Shown here: positions 20,419-33,979 of the stretch, in pieces
Numbering within the stretch: position 1 is the stretch's first letter
Layout: every line of letters begins with the position of its first letter
Source of the DNA: Euwallacea fornicatus
Lineage: Eukaryota > Arthropoda > Insecta > Coleoptera > Curculionidae
Length of the DNA: 64,000 nucleotides
Direction of reading: 5' to 3'
NCBI RefSeq assembly: GCF_040115645.1
Contig: NC_089552.1
Span: forward strand, 3,844,001-3,908,000
Notes under the pieces: model-generated
Databases searched by the model: none
Seen by the model: only the letters and a program-made list of their open reading frames with translations
Told to the model about the DNA's origin: nothing
Program-made: the position numbers and the translations under genes

Positions 20419-21679
20419 TATGATTGTTGTTCAATGTTGGACATAAAGTGATCTATATGTATAAAGGTTTATGGAATTTAAATATAATATAGATATTATG
20501 AAAATGTCTGTTTCAATTTCGTTATCAATAAAAAACCATTTAGAAAGATCTAATAAATTATGAGTAAGTGCGATTTCATTCCATATTTCTTTTATCAAGA
20601 ATGAGCAGCTTTTCATTACAAGCTCATTGATGTATCACTGTTAGTAATTTATGCAATGTATTGGTTTTTAATTGTTTCTTTTCTTGCTTATATATTAAAA
20701 AAACAGGAAATTTTAGATAAATTACAACGCTCGAGTCAACCATGACACTCATAAAACATTCATTTTGTTTCTTTTTAAGTTTAATTTCAGTTACCGAATT
20801 ATTTTTCATATCTTCAATAGGTAGAAATATAAAAAAATACGAATATACATATTTATTATTTCGTACAGCGTATCGAACGTTCTTTATGGTACGACCTATG
20901 AGCTGTACCTTTATAAAAGGTAAGCTATAAAGTTTTTGTATGTTTCGAAACGATATCATCCTTAGGTGATTTAGTTGTATGGTAACGCAGCGACAAACAT
21001 GTTCATAATTCAAAACTATAAATCAGGATAATCAGGTGTTTTTTTGTTTCAAAGACATTTTTCTAGTGTAGCTAACATTTAATGTATAGAAGTGAACGTC
21101 ATGTGAATATGACTAAAAAATTTTTCTTTCTTTTGTGTGTGATGCTCATACTGTTAATGCTTAGAGATAAGTTCCTCCTTCAAAGCTAAATAAATCAAAG
21201 CCTCCGTCCGTGGTCGCTAACGTTGAATTGATGCGTTCAACAATAGTTTAACGTGGGGAAGTACGATCCGACCTAAAGTCCAGTGCTTTAGAGGGGGACT
21301 ACTCTGTTTGAAGAGACACGCCGTTGGATGGTTCCACGCATAGGATGAGGCGATGGGAATAGAAGAAAAGGGTAAGTTATATTCGAATAAGGATGTAGAC
21401 GGAAAAAAGGTTGAAGCGAAAAACACCTGACATTACAAAAGAAATTACATAGTTATATTACTATAAGCGTCGAGATACTCGTACTTATGACTAAGACACA
21501 AAATTCTTTTCATCGAAAAAAGTCTATGCGGATCTATTCGCAAGCTTTCCTCACTGATACAGCTTACTTTGATAGTAAAATTGCCCAATTTATACCTGAG
21601 TGATGAAAGAAATGAAGAGAACACATTTTACCACCGTAAGAAAAAAAGGGATAGGGCTCTAATGAGGTCTCATTAACTG
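20419..21679. other. Spacer between convergent SLC17-like and PRPF40 genes
   Basis: Holds the 3' untranslated ends of both genes (an AATAAA for the SLC17-like gene at 20526-20531). A minus frame of 129 codons (20624-21013) is AT-rich with no recognisable motif and is probably chance. The stretch 21195-21430 is richer in G and C than the neighbourhood and is unexplained. Confidence 0.4.
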
Positions 21680-24600
21680 CTAGTCACTCTCATCTTTTAG
21701 TTTAGCTAAAAGCAAAGCCCGTTGCTTTTCTAGCTCACTCTCGCTTATCTCTCCACTCCTGGCTCTATCTGACGGAGAACTCTGACAAACAAATTTTTAA
21801 TTAATAGTAAACGTACTTCATTCAACGGTTGATACTATTTGTTTAATTTATACATTTATTTTTTTAAATTATACTATTTATGGTGATTGTTATATGGAAA
21901 ACCAGTAATTTGTATTAACAAAAAACATTTACATTGCATTTACTTAAGAATATTTTTAAAGACCAGAACTAATTTTAATAACTTACGGATCGGCTCCTCC
22001 TTCTATGCTTCCTTTTCGATTTCTTTTTCTTATTATTTCCGTGTTCATCGCTCTCAGAATCTGGACTGCCACTTCGTGACCTGTGTTTTGATTTTCGATA
22101 TTTGTCCTTTTCTTTATCGTCCGAATCGCTAGAACTAGTGCTTCGATACTTGCTTTTGCTCTTCTTATTCTTTTTCGACTTCCTAGAGCGCGAATGATGG
22201 TGGGAACAAGACTCTTCCATTTCGTGTTGAAAATCCTGGAAATAAATAATACACAATTAGCTGATGTTTATAAAAATTCAGCAATTAAAGTGGTTAACAT
22301 GTAATGTTCATAACTTGTACTTGCGTTTATTATAAACTCGTTGATGTATCGCAACTTAATATAAAAGGGCATATTCGGTTGAACATTCATTTTGTTTCTA
22401 CTTGTAAATTTTAAAAATGATATACGTAATGTAAGCTATTACATACGCGTTACATACATTGTGTTATATTTAATTTTATATTAATTTGCTAAAGGCGGAT
22501 TCTGATGATTTGGCTGGATTTGTCAATTTTTTTACCTTATAAACCCTCTGTCGTTCAGAATCGCTATCAAACGCTTTAAATTCGTCCTCGTTCTCGAGTT
22601 TCGGTTTAATTTCCTCCCAGGACTTCTCAAAATCAATGTTCATCTCTCTTAATAGACTCTTAAATGCAGATTCCAATTTCTTCATCCTTTTTGATTCTTC
22701 TTTCAACCTTTCTTTTTCTCGCATTTCTGCCTAAAATGTATAATTCCATAGGAAATTTATTGTATGTCTTACAAGTGTCGTTTTAAAGTAAAAGTACGAA
22801 ATATTCATTTAAAAATTACCTTTTCTAGCAACGAATTGTAGGTTAACTTCACATTTCCAGCATCTAAAGTTGCGCTCCGCTTATCTTCGCATATAACAGT
22901 AGCGAACTGGTCAAATGTAGTTGAAACTTTCACTTCAAATTCTTTTTCCTTTAAGATTTCCTTGATTATCTTCTTCTCATCGTGAAATCGCGATTTCAAG
23001 TCTTCAACGTAAAACTTAAACAAGTCCAATGGAGTTGAACCGGATTGACCTGAAAATGTGTCTAAATCCACAAACAACTGACCAATTATTAAACTGAGAA
23101 ATTCATTGACCAGCCGTTACTACTCTAATAATAAGGTATTTATAGTAATACGTGGCATTTGGTTCATGAAATTCTCCGAATATAACTCATACATCAAAAA
23201 TTTTAAATAGTTTTAGTTCAATATGCATTCAAGTCATCTGGACCAGAAAAAGCACTTATGCACTACCTGCATTTGTACTTTTTTCGTTCCTAATTGAATT
23301 CATACATATTGTCCTAAAATTAATATATAATCTTGAATGAACTTGTTATATTACAAAAGAATAAAATCGGAATTACCTAACATAGCGGAAAAACGTATAT
23401 CAGCAGAAATAATTGGATATAATTCAACCCACAATGACATAGACGTCAATTTTCCTTCTTCATGAAGATGATCTAGAAGGGCTAAAAACTGATCCCTGTT
23501 CTTGCGGTATTGTCTCTTTTGCCTACGTTTTTCTCTCTCCTGAAGGAATTAATAAAACAGACCTTCAAAATCTTTTTTGTTCATGAAAAATTGCCAAGAC
23601 TTTTCCAAAATAGCAATTTTCAAAAACCACCAAAACATTTGTCGTTTCAGCTATTTTAGTTACAACTGTTTTTTTAATAAAATAACTCCAATACCTTGTC
23701 CTCTAAGTATTCCTTTTCCAAAAGTCTAATATGTTCTTCAAATACAATAAGTGCGTCTTCCTTGTCCATTGCCAACAGGTTTACATCATTTTTAAATGCA
23801 ACATTTTCTAACAGCATTACCTGGCAAAATTAACGTTAATATTTTTAGACATTTTAAAGCAGTACTGTCTTTTACTTGCGCTTCTGTCCAAGTTGTGTCA
23901 TAATTTACTTTAGTCATACATTCTAAAACCTCAGTTAATTTTTTCATATTTCGTTTTTTCATAGATTTTCCATCTTCTTTTTCCCTTTTTGCTAGAGCAA
24001 ACACTACATCATCATAAATATCTCTTCTGTCTTGATCAGAAACACTTTGCCAAACCTGCAAACAAAAAAATTACCTGTGGTCATTTATGGAAGAGTTTTT
24101 CTTAAGACAGTTCAAATTGTTATGCAATGCAATTATTGCATATTGCAAAGAATTACAAATGTGTAATAATAGAATACATATCTAAGTGAAAAGTGTTTTT
24201 TTTTGTCTCTACTCAAAATTAGAATAAAAAAGCGCATTATTTTGAAGTGGTTTTGTTAAAAAAAACTTATGAATCTTTTATATTCGACTCGTAATAGTAT
24301 ATGGTATATCAAGGTTGTGAAGTAAGTACATCATTATGAGCCAAACATCAAATTTAAATCAGGACGTGAGGATAAAATTTAATTAATCATACATAAATAA
24401 AATCCGAAACACAAAAAGGTAACGGGTCTTAACTCGTAACATGAATGACGACGTTTTCTTTGACATTCATATTCGTGGTTGGTTAATCGTAATCGTAAAT
24501 AAAACAACAATGAGTATTATAACTTTGTGAGCGATTAGCTCGCTAAAAATATAATGATCTCTAATCATTTTCTAACTAGGTGGAAAACACAAACTTTCTA

Positions 24601-27600
24601 CCCATATGGAATGTTTTCAACAAATGGGTGAAAAGTGAGTCAGAAATCGAACAGTTTCCCCTTCTGCAGAATAAAAGAAATAACATCAGTACATACAGGG
24701 TTGTAAATAAAAGTACATAGTGTCCTACCTCTAAATGTCCAAACAATTCATCACATTTGTAATATTTGGTGGTGGAAGTCATTTTATCAGCATGCATCAA
24801 ATATTCCTCAAGCTGTTCCTTAGACCTTTTCGCTTTATTGCGCTGTTCTTCTTTCTCATCTTTTTGTTTCTGGGTTTTGTAAGCATTAAAAACCTACAAT
24901 CATGGATTTAAACATGAAAACTCTATTATTAGACATAAACAGTGTTTGCTTTAAAATTTTTCAATATTTTAATAATTTAATAATAATAATATTTTCTGGT
25001 ATGAACTGACTAACTCAGACTATTGTGGTTCACTACATATACAGGGTGATCCGAAATTAATAGTTTTGAGAGTTTTCCCATAGCCTAGAGGAAGCTTAAA
25101 ATAAAATTGTTGATGCAGATAGCACCCATCTATACTCAGATTTGACCCACCCTTTACATATTTTTTTAAATAAATAATAAGTGACCAATAAATAAATACT
25201 AACTTGTTTCTTTTCATTTAACTTTTTAAAAGATCCATATCTTGGATCATTCTGTATGATTTTAAGGCATTGTTCCCAACTTGCATTTGAAGGAACATTT
25301 TTTTCTTTTAGCAATTCTTTGAAAGCTTCCATTGCCTCCTTCTTGTCAGTATACACCTTGAGTTCAGGTACTGCCGTTTTACAATCCTTTTTATCACTAT
25401 GATTGGTCAGGTTTGATTCGTCATCTACGACAAAAATTTAATACTGATCATATCCTATTGAAACATTTTCTATATTATGAGTTAGAGTAGATTTGGATTA
25501 AAAATAGGTACATTCTCATATTACTTTTACAGGTCAACAAAGTGTTACAAAAAAGAGCTTTGTCAATCGTTGATTATTTGGTAAAAACAAAATTATTTAT
25601 TTGAGAACAGGATTTTTCAAAATGTGTTCTTTTTTGGAATACCCAGTACTAATTTAAAAAAGTCAAGCTTTTTATTCCATGAGTTTTATAGTGAAAATGA
25701 AATACCTCCTTATTTTATACATTGCAATTGAAAATCTATACAATGACACTTTTCTGGGATCTGGTTTGTTTTCACTGGCCCACTTTTTGTGGTACACCAC
25801 TGTTTGCAATTTTTTCAAAACTTGATTTCTAGTTCAATTGAGATTTTTTTAAATCTAGTTTTTTTAATAATTAAATATTTTCTGACCCCGTTCCAAATAA
25901 CATGAAAGGTTTGACAGAGACTTACCTGGTTTAGATGGAGGTGTTGGTATGGAAATTGCTGCCAAAGTGGCAGCCATGGCAGCTTCCAACGCATTACTCT
26001 TTGATCCTGGACTCGACGCTATAATATCAAAGTTTAACAAAATTAAATATGAATTAAGATTTTTAAACTTACCAGGATTCGAAGCGTTTGGTGAATCGGC
26101 ACCAGATATTGGTGTGGATGCAGGTAATGGGCTAGAAATTTCTTTTGGAGTAACTGGTCCACTTTTAGGTTTGGATCTTAAAAATATCACGGATAAATTT
26201 TTTAATTATTGTAATATTATAACAACGTTACACGGTAATAAATCATTATGTTAATTCAAGTATACTATAGTTGCGGTTACGTTTCTTAATAATGATCCTT
26301 AAATTTGGTACCAACTTTTCCAAACACCCTGTATATTTAATGTAGATACAATAACACTAAATGCTTTAAAATTTCAGTGTTATTTTTCTAGTATGAAAAT
26401 TAACACTAAATGTGTGTTATAAATGTTAATATTAAGTAAACTTACTCTTCTACAACCCTTCTTTTGATTTCGTCTAGTTCAGGGGGAATAACCCATCTTG
26501 ACTCTTTAGTATTAACATTGTGGTAATAGATTTTACCATTATCAGTTGTATATTCTTTCCATGGACATTGGGACAACAACAACTATAAAAACATTGAGGT
26601 TCACATTTGGTTAAAATAAACATTATCATACTTCAAAAAGATAACATATTATAGAAACTAACATACGCACATGTAATACACGTCATGTAATTAAACTAAT
26701 ATATAAAATCGACACACAAACAATTGTAAGAAAAATATTGTAACACTTACTGAGATGTGTTTTTACCACATTATTTAATTAAAACATTAAATTTATTTTA
26801 AAATTACCTCAGGCCTTAAATATTCGTGTTTACTCCTAAAGTTTACTTACCACCATCCAAAAATAATAACTAAAATTTATAAAAAATATATTTTACTTAT
26901 AGATACATACCTCGCCTGCTGTTTTCAAACAATCAGGTTTTTGCCAAGAACTTTGTTTAGTTAAATTATTGTAATAATATATTCTCCCATCTGGTGCCTT
27001 ATGTTCAGTCCATTCAGTGCTACTTCCTGTATTACTAGTGGCAACAGGTGTAACAGAAGGCATTGCAGCACCAAAACCTGGTGGGGGTACACTGAATGCA
27101 GGAGGCATAATTGGAGGAAACCCAGGCATTCCAGGCATTGGCATCTGAAGAAGTTTCTTAATATTATCATGTTCAAATAATTACAAAGTAAATGGTTAAA
27201 GTGCTCCTCATTAACTGGACTGCAAACTACTGATATATTGCCAAAACTGACATGTGTGCCTAGGTTTTTTTTTGCTTTGAACAAAAAAAAGATATTAAGT
27301 TTTAAACTATATTTGATACAGTTTCTTTATAATGAAAGCAGTGACATTGATGGTATTGATAAATTCTTGGTAGTACAATAAACAATTTAATTGAAAATGA
27401 TTAAAAATCAATTAGATGTTCATTGAAGAATTTTTTTTATGTAAAAAAGTTCAGAGTATCAGAATTACTAAAAAAATTAAATTATGGGTATTGCTATCAA
27501 CTAACTTGAAACAGATATTTAAAATGAATTTATTGTAGCCAAAAACCCCTCTATGGCAAACTTCAAGGCAGATAAATTTACAATTTACAGAAAAGAAAAA

Positions 27601-28576
27601 TATTTATTATCCTGCACAATGTAAACAAACAACTTTTTTATATGGTTTATTTAGCTGAATCACTCTATCTTTATATCCATTAGCACAATATACACATTTG
27701 TATTAATGATTCTGAGACATTCTGTATAATAGATGATTATATGCAAGCATCTACTATAAAGTATTTTCTTCTCTTTCTAAAATAGCCTATAAATTTTTCC
27801 AGTGCTTAGTACACATTACATAGTAGGCTATAGTCTAAGTAATGAACTTATAAAGTGGCATCATCAAACATATCATTTCTAAATGGCAACATATTCTAAA
27901 TAAAATTTTCTTTTAACAAACTTGACTTAAGTAATGCTTGGGTTAAGGCAGCTTACATTTTTAGTGAAATTTAAGATATACTACAATGTATTAAAACAGA
28001 GTACACATTTTAAATGTGAGAATTATAATTCAAGGAACTTCACTTTTAAAAGTTCTTTAAACTTTCTTCTTCTCAAAGAAACTTTTTGACTTTACCTTAA
28101 AAAGTTTCTTTTGCAGAAATTAGATATAATACTTGAAATGTATCAGGTAAATACTTACTTTATGTGGTGCAATTTACATGCAAAAGAGGTCCTATTTTAA
28201 ATATGGTTTTAATAAAATTAAACATACTTAAATTAGTAAGGAGCAGATGCTACAAAAATATTTTTGAGTTAATTATATATTATCAAATTGAGACATATGT
28301 TAGTGAGAACAACAAAACTATTAAGCCGCTCCACAAATTCAATACTCAAACTTCTATAATTACATACCTGCTGCATCAATGGTGGGGTTCCTATTCCAGG
28401 AGGTGCAACAAAGCTGCTTTGAGGTGCTACATTGGGGTCCTATAACAACTCATGTAACAATAAATATTTAAAAGTACAAATAAAAGGCGGGGAAGTGACT
28501 TTCTTTAAGAAGAATATCTGAAAGGTCTGATGGATCTTAAAAGAATAGGGCAGAACCTTCCAAAGAATCTTACCAT
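21680..28576 (-). CDS. PRPF40: Pre-mRNA-processing factor 40 (PRPF40/Prp40)
   Basis: U1 snRNP-associated splicing factor that bridges the 5' splice site and branch-point proteins in the nucleus. Fifteen coding exons (high to low coordinates): 28576-28574, 28439-28368, 27144-26911, 26582-26446, 26176-26073, 26018-25926, 25424-25204, 24893-24729, 24055-23876, 23820-23695, 23539-23377, 23049-22820, 22730-22536, 22235-21987, 21781-21680; 757 residues, all phases agree. Domains: Pro/Met-rich start, WW1 (TEWTEHKAPDGR, about 69-97), WW2 (CPWKEYTTDNGK, about 109-137), a Ser/Pro linker, then FF domains beginning at KKEAMEAFKELLKEK and continuing through FNAYKTQ, MTSTTKYYK and LDLFKFYVEDLKSRFHDEKK, a Lys/Arg/Ser-rich tail, and ELEKQRALLLAKLKDESD at the end, matching the human C-terminus. 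The start exon is an inference: the ATG sits directly against its donor (ATG|GTAAGA). Confidence 0.93.
25041..25200. repeat. TATACAGGGTG-ended repeat in a PRPF40 intron
   Basis: Begins TATACAGGGTGATCCG, the same type of end as the foldback element at 14329, and stops close to the exon border at 25204. Only one end is clear, so it is probably a truncated MITE. Confidence 0.35.
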
Positions 28577-29330
28577 TTTAGAAGCAAGGCAGGCAATTAC
28601 TGACGAAAATACCTATTGCAACTAAAAACTTTCAATTAATTCATTCTAAGTGTACAAGAATAGTGGAACAAGTCAAAATCTTCCTTATGAATTCGTAGTT
28701 TTCAACTGATTTAACTTTGTTTTAGGCTTTTATTTCGGCAAGAACCTGAAAAAACTGAAAACTCAAAAACTAACCAAACTTTCTTTCCAATTCCAATATA
28801 TTTTCCAAATGCAAATTCAAAAATATACATACTAGTGCTGTGTTTTCTCTTTCATGGCCGCCAGTTTTTTACCAAAGAAGAAAAGATATATTCTCTCAAA
28901 ATGTACTATTAAGTTTTGTCTTACCACATATAACATATCTCAATCGTCTATTTCTCAATTTCGATTAACTAAGAGTTTTGTTAAAAAATCTAAAAATCCT
29001 GAGAAAAACCCTCAATTCTGGGATTTTTTCTTTATAAATTTGCAATTCCTCCCTACTTGATAAGTTCTATTCAATGACATTGGGCGATTTTGACGTTTGA
29101 CATTTGTTTTTTTGCGGTTTGTTAATGTTGATTTATTTGATTCCGAAATTCCTTCAATTTAACTGTTTCACACAGTCTCAGAAAACTTCTTCACTTAGTG
29201 AGTAACTTGAAAGCGTTACCCAGTACTTCGACTACCAAAGTCGACCCTCAATTAGCATTTAATACTAAAGTACACCGGTTTGTGTATCTACCTTCAGGGT
29301 GCCCTTGATTCTAGTCATTTCCCGTTAAAA
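28577..29330. promoter_or_regulatory. Shared upstream region of PRPF40 and myotrophin
   Basis: 754 bases between divergent start codons. It must contain the 5' leaders and promoters of both genes. A possible splice acceptor (taccttcag, ending 29297) just before the myotrophin ATG hints at a non-coding first exon. A further minus-strand ATG at 28854 opens only a 7-codon frame. No TATA box stands out. Confidence 0.5.
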
Positions 29331-31111
29331 ATGAGCCGTGATTGTGTCTGGGCAATAAAGAATGGTGATTTGGAACAAGTAAAAGATATTATAGAAAAAC
29401 AGGTAATATGACATTTCCTACAGTTATTTAATGTGTATTTAAACATATATTGGACATACCTAGGTAGGTCTCTGACTTAGGTAACATAATATCTAGGTCT
29501 CAGACCTCACCTACTGATAAAATGAATCTTATAAGCAAGTGGGGGTACCACGGGCCAAACCCACAGAAACTGTCTAATCTACCTAATAATTAATGCACTC
29601 GTCCCTTAGTTTTCCATCATTAATGTGTATTAATACATAAAATATCTTCTATAGGCACTAGGCTAAGCACCCTATCTGGAGATAGATCAGTTTTCATATA
29701 ATGTTTCAAAGTAAAAATATAAATAATTTCTAATTTGAAGGTCATATGCATATAAAAAAAACACTATTTTAATTAAGGGCTCAATAAAATACAATATTGA
29801 GAGACACACTGAGTTGTCTTACATAGTTGGTTATGTCTCATTACCCTGGAGATTACCTGATGGCACTTGAATTAAATTGGTTGTTTTATTAAAGTTTGTT
29901 GAAATGCTGAATGAAAAGATACAAGTTTTAAAGTAATAATTTTTTATTCTGGCTAAATTAACATGATTCTTAATATCAATTTATAGATGCAACTATCGTG
30001 AAGGTGAATTAATTGTCCAGACCTTTTAATAAGACACTATTTTTGAATATCTCTTCATAAGTCCTATGTAAATAGAAAATGTATATATAGTATAAGGAGA
30101 ATTTCAAATTAATATTAAAGACAAATACCAATATAATATTGTTTACTATTTAGCTCTACTGCTTCTCTCTTTCATATTATAGTCTATCAATGTAAACCAA
30201 GAAGTGGATGGCCGTCCCTTGATATTATATGCAGCTGATTATGGTCAAAAAGCTGTGATAGAATATTTGATTGCAGTGGGGGCTGATGTAAATGTAAGTT
30301 CATTTTTATTGGAACCAGAGCTACAGATAGTTCTATACTGAAAAAGACCTATCTAAGCATTGCAAACCATTTTCTGTGGTTACATAACTAACCACCACCT
30401 GATATTCCTAAAAAAGGAAATTTTAAAGCTAGTCTCAAACTAATATTTCTGACCAAGTGGTACATTTCCCATGTTGTCTTAGCAAAAAAAAAAACAGATT
30501 AATTTCACCTCATAAATTATTGTTGATATGAGAGTTCACTGGTATAGTCTGCCAATTTTTGTTTATTTTTATCAATTTATGTCGTTTTTTACTAGGCATA
30601 GCTTTTTTTCCTTCTATATAATAAAAAAGAATGCAATAGCCCAATTAACACCTTCCACTGGAAGAAAAAAAACTTTTTTATGTTCTTAGTTTCTTAATTT
30701 ATATTTTACTGCTTGGAGCAAAGCGAATGTTATAGAAATGCATAAAACCTTAATTAAGCCTTTTACTTGTTTCCTGATTGTGATATCAGGATTCAATTGA
30801 ATATAATCTCGTCAGTAAAATACCATTATCACACGTCGTGCGATAAATGTTACTAACCTCATGTTTATAGATAAAAATATTTATTCTCTCCGCCATTGTG
30901 TATTGTATAACCACCTATAAGTAAAAACACAAATTTTTAGTCCAAAGATAAACATGGAATCACTCCCATCCTAGCAGCAATATGGGAGGGACATAAAACA
31001 TGTGTTGAGCTCCTACTTCAGAAAGGTGCCAAAAAAGATGGTGTTGCCCCAGATGGTAAATCCTATCTAGAATCAGCTGAATCCAATGATATCCAACAAC
31101 TATTGGCCTAG
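29331..31111 (+). CDS. MTPN: Myotrophin (V-1), ankyrin-repeat protein
   Basis: Exons 29331-29402, 30183-30293, 30941-31111, all in phase 0; 117 residues against 118 in human myotrophin. The protein is a small cytosolic ankyrin-repeat protein that binds and sequesters actin capping protein. The sequence starts MSRDCVWAIKNGDLEQVKDI (human form WALKNGDLDEVKD), followed by ankyrin repeats around RPLILYAADYGQ, EYLIAVGADVN, HGITPILAAIWEGH and VELLLQKGAKKDG, and ends with APDGKSYLESAESNDIQQLL, all aligned along the human protein. Splice borders are canonical. Head-to-head with PRPF40 and convergent with LSM8. Confidence 0.95.
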
Positions 31112-32378
31112 AGAACTATATTTTTTACTGACTTTAAAGTGTTGATTAAGGAAACTACTTTTGCAACTATAAATAATAGGATTTTTGTATGTCATCAAGA
31201 TCATATTAAATTCCAAATTTTGGTTAGATATAAAATCTCCATGATATAAAAATTTACAACTGAAGGCCGCTTCTTCAATGCACTGCTAACACTACATGTG
31301 AAGTACCTTACTTGTAGTCATGGCTAATTGTCTGTAAAAATTTCTATGGTATGAAATCTAATTATATGAATAGGATACAATGAAATCCATTGAATTAGGA
31401 TGGAGCTGTTCATACAGAAACTGTTGGTTAAGTTTCTACCTTTAAATTTAATTTGAAAACCATTTCATGCGACAGTTAACACAAATTATATCTATAAAAT
31501 TAGTTGTTATGGTGTTTTTTCTAGTAATGGAATAGATTTCCATAAATTAATCTATCAATTGTTCCATTGCCAAGAACAATATTAAAGTTAGTTTAATTTT
31601 GCTTCCTTATCTATCTGTAGGTAATATTTATCTGCGCCAATACTTTTTTTGTTTAACTGACAGCTGCCGTTACTAGACATTGAAGAACCGGTCGCAACTC
31701 GTTAAAATTATTAAGATCTCTGGAAAATGGTTCTGGTAGTTCATGTGATTGCAAAGATATTGAAATATGTAATAAGTCTGTCCAACAATTTATCTAAATT
31801 TAGATTTAGTTAACGAATTGTAACTTCTAAGTTATCTGTAAAACAAAATTTGCCTGTTTTACTTATACAATGACTTAATGCTGTCCCCTGTTATAATAAA
31901 TATAATATTTTATTGATAGAAGATATTTTTTACATGTGAAAGTACATACCAATACCAATTATTTAAAATGATTTATTTTCAAAGTTTGCAAATTATATTT
32001 TTTTGTAGTCCAGCGGTAGATTGGCATATTATAATAGGGACCGGATTAAACGGACGTACTAACCCGTAGAATTACTATTGCAGTAATTTACACAAATAAA
32101 TTTGGTTTCCCTGTTTGATCTGGTCATATTCAAATAGCGACTGATGTGTATTTTGTTATTTATTATCATTTATTGTATTAATAAAATGATTTTGCAAGAA
32201 TACATTTTTCCTAAGCCTAGCCCTAGTCGACGGGGTGTTTGTCGAGATCGATGAGAGTACTGTAATACAGTTCAAATTAAGTCATGAAATGCTTTAAACA
32301 TTAATTATTTAAGACAATAGAGGTTAGCCTCATTGCTCAAGTTAAACACTCTGTGTACTTAAGAATAATTTATTTTAA
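31112..32378. other. Spacer between convergent myotrophin and LSM8
   Basis: Very AT-rich 3' flanks with several AATAAA strings (for example near 31897) and, on the other strand, an AATAAA at 32369-32374 just after the LSM8 stop. No coding frame recognised. Confidence 0.5.
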
Positions 32379-33294
32379 TTAGTGTACAACTGGGTTTAAT
32401 GGTTCTGCTTTGATATTTGTTAAATTTAATCTGTTATCAACTTCTTCATCAATCTGTCCTATGATGGCTCTGCAAAGAACAAATATTTTAGTTTTTAAGG
32501 AAAAGTTTTGTGCAGATGAGTCTAATATAAGATAAATTTAGTGGCAGGTCCTCAAAATTAATCAAGTGTTGAAGTAGAAATGGAAAGAGGATGTTGGGCA
32601 ATCAAAAGACGTGTTTCCACTTACCAGGTCCATCAGACACGTGTGAAATAAACATAGATAAAAAAAAGTTGAAAATTTGTACACATGTGGGTGTAGTTAG
32701 GAAAGGACAAAAGAAAGAAAGGACGCAGGCACCAACTCAGTCTTTTGAGAGAACACTTAGTTCACTCAATTTCCAACATTTCCATAGTCATGAATCCGGA
32801 ATTGAAACTAATACATATTAATAACTGATAGATCTTACACATTATCTCCTCTTATAATATGAAGGCCCAACATCACTTGTTCCACTCCAGTTGTTGTAGA
32901 ATAGACCCTTTCATGAGATTCATCCAGAATTATATTGATTGTTTGATCATACCCCTTTAAGGTTCCCTAAAAGAATATTTTAATAGAATGTATAGGTGCA
33001 TATTACACTTGTAGATGCCTAGATCAACTATACTTTTTCATTTACCAAGAGTTAATGTCATGTGCAAATAAAAATGGACTCTAGTCAACTTTGGAAATTC
33101 ACCTATATATGTGAGATGTTATTCTCATTTTGATGTGTGATAATAACAACTTAAACCAATCCCAATCTAATTTAGTTACATACTTCAACTTAACTAGAAG
33201 TTGGTTTCTGACATTAGCAAAAATTAACAGAACCTGTACTTTAGGGTACTTACTATAAAGTTCCTTCCATCAGAGGTAATAATGGAAACAGTAT
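32379..33294 (-). CDS. LSM8: U6 snRNA-associated Sm-like protein LSM8 (first exon not found)
   Basis: Member of the nuclear LSM2-8 ring that binds the 3' end of U6 snRNA. Three exons are visible (leftward): 33294-33254, 32966-32839, 32469-32379. They encode TVSIITSDGRNFI, then GTLKGYDQTINIILDESHER with GVEQVMLGLHIIRGDNV (both Sm motifs), then AIIGQIDEEVDNRL and a C-terminus with NIKAEPLNPVVH, matching human and fly LSM8 nearly end to end (about 87 of the expected 95 residues). The first visible exon begins with two bases of a split codon after a good acceptor, so a short upstream exon coding for roughly ten residues (M-x-S-x-LE... in relatives) must lie above 33294. I could not find it by eye. 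Convergent with myotrophin. Confidence 0.92.
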
Positions 33295-33979
33295 CTGGGT
33301 AAATAGGTGTTAAAGAAATGAATTATGCAGCAAATACTGACATCTAAAGTAAAAAACTACATGTGTTATTCTGTAAAAGGCATTTTCTCCATACCCATGA
33401 CTACTGCAATCTATAAAAGCAGTACTTACTATATGTAAGGAATTTTAACATATCAAACAACGTAGAGGTTAGCTGTGAAGCAAACCCTTTAAATGTGAAA
33501 CATTAATACCCTATATCTTTGTAAGAAGTCAATAGCACCATGTTTAACTGAAAATTTATATAGTTGCTAAAAAAATCTATAGTTTACAATTTAGTTTCTT
33601 TTTTTTTTGGGTACACTATAAAATGTGTTAAATTAAAAACCATAAATTTTTAATTGATCTACTACAAACTCACTTTGAGATAAAACTGGTAACCTTTTAC
33701 AGATTATTGAAAACAAAGACACACAAATTAATTTGAGTAACAATGATGAATATTGTATCAAAACTGAATTCATAGGTGCAAATATCAAACACAAATTACA
33801 TGCTCAAGTTGTATGTAAGTAGAATGTGCATTATAATGTTTAATAAACCGAACTGATTTGATCAACTCACTACTAAAATGCCTGTTCATATTACACATGC
33901 TCACAAACAGTAGTGCTGGGTTTAGTAACTTGTATCAGTTACTTTGTGCCAATAACTATATCTGTGTATGGAATCATTC

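Noticed and set aside
20624..21013. 129-codon minus-strand frame after the SLC17-like gene
   Set aside because: Composition follows the AT-rich background, no family motif, no splice partners, and it lies in the 3' flank of two convergent genes.
20585..22400. Short similar strings (CTCGTTGATGTATC and ACATTCATTTTGTTTCT) near 20620/20755 and 22335/22383
   Set aside because: The shared pieces are short and the spacing differs; too weak to call a repeat by eye.
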